From Gammaproteobacteria bacterium (GTDB lineage: Bacteria; Pseudomonadota; Gammaproteobacteria; Pseudomonadales; Pseudohongiellaceae): a stretch of DNA of 7,551 nt. Every line of letters starts with the position of its first letter. The first letter of the stretch is position 1. Of the stretch, positions 4,418-7,551 are shown one piece after another. The stretch is taken from contig NYWC01000069.1 of assembly GCA_002684935.1 (NCBI GenBank), forward strand, positions 1 through 7,551, given 5' to 3'. The notes beneath the pieces are model-generated. The model saw nothing but the letters and a program-made list of their open reading frames with translations. It searched no databases and was not told the DNA's origin. The translations under genes were made by a program, and so were the position numbers.

Positions 4418-6358
4418 ATGAGAACACCCAGGAGATTTATTTCTTCACTACTAGTGAGCGTCAGCACGCTTGCGCTGTCGTCTGGCGCACTCGCCCAGTC
4501 AGGCACTTCAGTTTATGAAGGTGATTGGCCCGAATATCACGGCGATCACCTCGCACAGCGCTATTCGCCGCTAGACCAGATCAACGCGGAAAATGTTAGT
4601 GATCTGGAGATTGCCTGGCGTTTCTCCACCAAAGGCTTTGGGCCCTCAACAGATTTCAATAATCCCTCCACGCCGATCGAAATTGATGGTGTGCTTTATG
4701 CCAATGTTGGCAGCACCCGTAATGTGGTGGCGCTGGATGCAAGCACCGGCCAGATCTTGTGGCTGTGGCGCCCCCAAGAAGGGACTCGCTTTGATGAGGC
4801 TCCGCGCAAGGGTGCAGGCCGTGGTGTTGCCTTCTGGACAGATGGTGATAACAAGCGCGTAATTGATGTGACCCCGGGCTACCACCTGGTTTCACTCGAT
4901 GCGGAGACGGGCGCACCGGACCCGGCATTTGGTGAAGACGGTATCGTGGATCTCTTCGATGGCTTGCGTAACGCCGACGACCCCAGATTTCCTTATCCAG
5001 ATATCGGTCTTTCGGCCGCACCATTCGTGATGAATGATGTGATCGTGGTGGGCGCGGCCCACCGTGTTGGCATGCGACCGCGTTCCAAGGCCAATGTGAA
5101 AGGCGATATTCGCGGTTTCGATGCGCGCACTGGTGAACTGCTGTGGACTTTCCGCACCATTCCAGAACGCGGCGAGGTGGGTTTTGAATCTTGGTTGGAC
5201 GGAGGTATCGAATTTACGGGTAATGCAGGCGTTTGGGCACCGATGTCCGGTGATCCGGAACTCGGGTTGGTTTATTTGCCGGTTGAGTCTGCTACCGGGG
5301 ACCGCTACGGCGGCGATCGTCCGGGCGACAATCTGTTCTCTGATTCAATTGTGGCGGTGGATATCAAAACTGGCGAGCGGCAGTGGCACTATCAGCTGAC
5401 CCACCATGACATCTGGGATTGGGATATTCCATCCGCACCTGTGTTGTCTGATTTGCCTAATGGTCGCAAGATCCTGATGTCTGTCACCAAACAGAATTGG
5501 GTTTATACATTTGACCGCGAGACTGGCGAGCCCATCTGGCCAATCGAAGAACAACCGGTTCCGGCGGGCGATGTGCCGGGTGAATGGTATTCACCTACAC
5601 AGCCATTCCCCACTTTACCTGCCCCATACGATCGCCAGGGATTCACCGAAGATGACCTGATTGACTGGACACCTGAAATTCGAGCGTTGGCACTTGAAGC
5701 GGTCGAAGGCTTTCGCCTGGCCCCCAGCGTGTATTCGCCGCCCTCACTGGCTGATGCCGATGACGGCACCCGCGGCGTGCTGACTTTACCGTCTTCGACT
5801 GGTGGAGCGAACTGGGAAGGGGCAACCATCGATCCAGAAACTGGCATTTTGTATGTGCCTTCTCGAACTGCGCTGGCTGTCATGTCGCTAGCTAAAGATG
5901 AAGATTCTGACCTGGATTTGAGTGCTTCTTTCGGTGTGCGAGTGCCGCGTGTGCAAGGGCTAGAAATTGTTAAACCACCCTATGGCCGTATCACAGCGAT
6001 CGACATGAATTCCGGTGATCACCTTTGGATGATCGCCAATGCAGACACGCCTGATCAAATTAAAAATCACAGATTGCTGGAAGGCGTGGATATCGAACGT
6101 ACTGGTATCCCAACACGTTCTGGCATCCTGGTAACCAAATCCCTGCTGTTTGTTGGTGAAGGCACCGGTGGCAGGGGAGCCAGCCCCATATTCCGTGCCG
6201 TCGATAAGACGACAGGCGAGATCATCGCCGAGCTCGATTTACCCAATAATCAGTCCGGCCTACCATTCACTTATGAACACGATGGCAAACAGTATTTGGC
6301 AATGTTTGTCAGTGGCGGCGGTCAGGCTGCAGAGCTGGTGGCCTACGCGTTGCCGTAA
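4418..6358 (+). CDS. Periplasmic PQQ-dependent dehydrogenase (glucose/alcohol dehydrogenase type), no membrane anchor
   Basis: This quinoprotein would oxidise a sugar or alcohol in the periplasm using pyrroloquinoline quinone. The ATG at 4418 follows GAGAGA (4405-4410) by 7 bases. Residues 1-26 are a Sec signal ending in ALA; the mature start DWPEYHGDHLAQRYSP (36-51) is typical of the family. Propeller blade motifs (Asp, then TG or SG, then mostly Trp) are seen around 107-115, 235-243, 315-323, 366-374, 529-537 and 596-600. WAPMSGDPELGLVYLP (273-288), HHDIWDWD (329-336, Asp331 the likely catalytic base), Lys358 in TKQNWVYTFDRETG and GGANWEGATIDPETGILYV (462-480) match membrane glucose dehydrogenase. 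The 646-residue chain has no transmembrane anchor, no cytochrome c domain and no cysteine, so the adjacent-Cys disulfide of methanol dehydrogenases is missing. It heads a run with two YceI-family genes. The substrate is not predictable. Confidence 0.92.
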   Translation: MRTPRRFISSLLVSVSTLALSSGALAQSGTSVYEGDWPEYHGDHLAQRYSPLDQINAENVSDLEIAWRFSTKGFGPSTDFNNPSTPIEIDGVLYANVGSTRNVVALDASTGQILWLWRPQEGTRFDEAPRKGAGRGVAFWTDGDNKRVIDVTPGYHLVSLDAETGAPDPAFGEDGIVDLFDGLRNADDPRFPYPDIGLSAAPFVMNDVIVVGAAHRVGMRPRSKANVKGDIRGFDARTGELLWTFRTIPERGEVGFESWLDGGIEFTGNAGVWAPMSGDPELGLVYLPVESATGDRYGGDRPGDNLFSDSIVAVDIKTGERQWHYQLTHHDIWDWDIPSAPVLSDLPNGRKILMSVTKQNWVYTFDRETGEPIWPIEEQPVPAGDVPGEWYSPTQPFPTLPAPYDRQGFTEDDLIDWTPEIRALALEAVEGFRLAPSVYSPPSLADADDGTRGVLTLPSSTGGANWEGATIDPETGILYVPSRTALAVMSLAKDEDSDLDLSASFGVRVPRVQGLEIVKPPYGRITAIDMNSGDHLWMIANADTPDQIKNHRLLEGVDIERTGIPTRSGILVTKSLLFVGEGTGGRGASPIFRAVDKTTGEIIAELDLPNNQSGLPFTYEHDGKQYLAMFVSGGGQAAELVAYALP

Positions 6359-6382
6359 ACTTAGACAGGAGTAATTAATCAC

Positions 6383-6958
6383 ATGCGAACTTTAATGCAG
6401 AAATTCATTCTGGGGATCGCACTTTTCACTACAGGTTTGGCAGCGAACGCTGCTGAATGGGTACTGGACCCGGGGCTATCGCAAGTAATCTTTGAATACT
6501 CTTATGGTACTGATCCGTATCAAGGGCGTTTTTCCAATGTTCAGGCTAATTTCGACATTGACCCGATGAGCCCTACCAGCTGCAAATTTGATGTCACCAT
6601 CAACATCGAAGACATTGAGGTGGATTCGCCCGAAGTTCTCGACTATCTGCTTGACTATGAGCTGTTTGATGTCGATACCTGGCCAACCGCTACCTTTACA
6701 GCAGAAAAGTGTCGCCTCACCGGCGTCAATACTTTCGAAGCGGATGGGACCCTGACGATTCGCGATGAAACTAATCCGATGACATTTCCATTCGAGCTCA
6801 ATATTGACACTTGCGACGGGCAGGTCTGTTTTAATCTGACCAGCGAGGTCGAGCTTCTGCGCCTGGAGTACGGGGTGGGACAAGGCTATTGGGCAAACAC
6901 TGCAGAAGTACCCAATGAAGTGATTGTTAAAGTCGACGTCTACGCGATGCTTCAGTAG
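6383..6958 (+). CDS. Divergent YceI-like periplasmic protein with no histidine and four cysteines
   Basis: YceI proteins are small lipocalin-like barrels that hold isoprenoid chains. This 191-residue product starts at ATG 6383 with AGGAG (6367-6371) upstream, 24 bases after the dehydrogenase stop, so the two are probably co-transcribed. The signal peptide ends at ANA (21-23). Family pattern: WVLDPGLSQVIFEYSY (26-41), YQGRFSNVQANFDID (46-60), the alternating strand VTINIEDIEVDSPEV (71-85), ELFDVDTWPTATFTAEKC (93-110), GTLTIRDETNPMTFPFELN (122-140) and the closing VIVKVDVYA (180-188). The mature chain has no histidine, whereas standard members have His in the first strand (DxxHS) and around RDxHL. 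Cysteines 67, 110, 144 and 149 could form disulfides in the periplasm. It is about 30% or so alike by eye to the next gene in strand pattern only, so it is a diverged paralog rather than a recent copy. The ligand is unknown. Confidence 0.82.
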   Translation: MRTLMQKFILGIALFTTGLAANAAEWVLDPGLSQVIFEYSYGTDPYQGRFSNVQANFDIDPMSPTSCKFDVTINIEDIEVDSPEVLDYLLDYELFDVDTWPTATFTAEKCRLTGVNTFEADGTLTIRDETNPMTFPFELNIDTCDGQVCFNLTSEVELLRLEYGVGQGYWANTAEVPNEVIVKVDVYAMLQ

Positions 6959-6987
6959 CAAGCGATCAACAACATAAAGGCTAAACC

Positions 6988-7551
6988 ATGCTTAATCTAA
7001 CTAAATCCAGTCTGGGCCGAGCTGCCGCTCTCCTCGCTAGTGTTGCTTTCCTTGGTGCCTGCAATCGGCTTGTGACGCCGGATCAAACTACTGAAATCAC
7101 CGAGGTCAGGGGCGGTCAATATGTGCTTGATAGCGACCATGCTGCGTTGCTGTTCAAGCTCAATCACCTGGGCTTCTCCACATTCCTGGGCCGCTTCACT
7201 GAGTTCGACGCCTCTCTGGATTTCGATCCGGAAGATATTGAAAATGCCAGTCTCGAAGTCGTGGTGGAAATGGCTTCCATCAATGTCAATCTGGCGGAGT
7301 TTGAAGAGGAACTGCGTGGCGATAGTTGGCTGGATGTTGAACAGTATCCCCAGGCTGTTTATCGCTCTACGTCATTCGTGGAAGCAGTTGATGAGGATAC
7401 CTTCGTATTCGCCGGTGATCTCACCTTTCACGGCACAACTGCTCCAGTCAACCTGGTGGTTAACTTCAATGGTGGCGGACGTAATTTTCTGACCCGCAGC
7501 TACACCGTGGGCTTTTCTGGCAGTGCCACATTCAACCGCTCGGACTTTGGA
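6988..7551 (+). CDS. YceI-family lipoprotein, 3' end outside window
   Basis: This reads as an outer-membrane-type lipoprotein carrying a YceI isoprenoid-binding barrel. The ATG at 6988 has AAAGG (6976-6980) 7 bases upstream and lies 29 bases after the previous stop, so it is the third gene of the run. The signal ends in the lipobox LGAC with Cys25; Asn26 at the +2 place is not an Asp retention signal, which favours the outer membrane. Then come YVLDSDHAALLFKLNHLGFS (45-64) with the family's histidines His51 and His60, the GRF turn (68-70), ASLEVVVEMASINVN (87-101), DSWLDVEQYPQAVYRSTSF (112-130), DLTFHGTTAPVNLVV (144-158) and the conserved RSDFG at the edge (184-188). This is the canonical form, in contrast to its neighbour. 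About 20-30 residues should be missing beyond the window. Confidence 0.92.
   Translation, partial: MLNLTKSSLGRAAALLASVAFLGACNRLVTPDQTTEITEVRGGQYVLDSDHAALLFKLNHLGFSTFLGRFTEFDASLDFDPEDIENASLEVVVEMASINVNLAEFEEELRGDSWLDVEQYPQAVYRSTSFVEAVDEDTFVFAGDLTFHGTTAPVNLVVNFNGGGRNFLTRSYTVGFSGSATFNRSDFG

Noticed and set aside
1..7551. CRISPR array, insertion sequence, transposase, phage or toxin-antitoxin system
   Set aside because: No regularly spaced repeats, no transposase or integrase motifs and no terminal inverted repeats with target duplication were seen in the window.

Overview
The window looks like accessory chromosomal DNA from a Gram-negative bacterium. It has several Sec signal peptides, one lipoprotein lipobox and a periplasmic PQQ enzyme. 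A marine-type gammaproteobacterium is a plausible guess from the gene families and an estimated G+C a little above 50%, but this is inference and no taxonomic marker is present. Both ends cut through genes.

Layout. Positions 1-932 (minus strand) hold a cytoplasmic inosine/uridine-type nucleoside hydrolase that runs off the left edge. Positions 933-1289 are a divergent regulatory region with a candidate promoter for the hydrolase and nested inverted repeats. All remaining genes are on the plus strand, and all appear to be exported: a doubtful 68-codon reading frame (1290-1496), a metal-dependent amidohydrolase split by an in-frame TAA (1511-3097), and an HD-domain phosphohydrolase (3238-3942). 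A gene-poor leader follows (3943-4417) with phased direct repeats. Then comes a tight three-gene run: a soluble PQQ-dependent dehydrogenase (4418-6358), a divergent YceI-like protein (6383-6958) and a YceI-family lipoprotein cut by the right edge (6988-7551).

How the genes may work together. The PQQ dehydrogenase has neither the N-terminal membrane anchor of E. coli glucose dehydrogenase nor a cytochrome c domain. The window therefore shows no electron exit for it. The two downstream YceI-family proteins belong to a lipocalin-like fold known to hold isoprenoid chains, including quinones. One has a periplasmic signal peptide and the other a lipobox. The most interesting hypothesis here is that one or both link the dehydrogenase to the quinone pool. 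The left half (nucleoside hydrolase, HD phosphohydrolase, short frame with a SurE-like start) hints at nucleotide or nucleoside turnover, but only loosely.

The clearest anomaly is the amidohydrolase. Its reading frame continues unchanged through a TAA at 2540-2542, and one essential metal-site aspartate is encoded only after that stop. It is a recent nonsense mutation, a base error in the assembly, or (less likely) a genuinely split protein.
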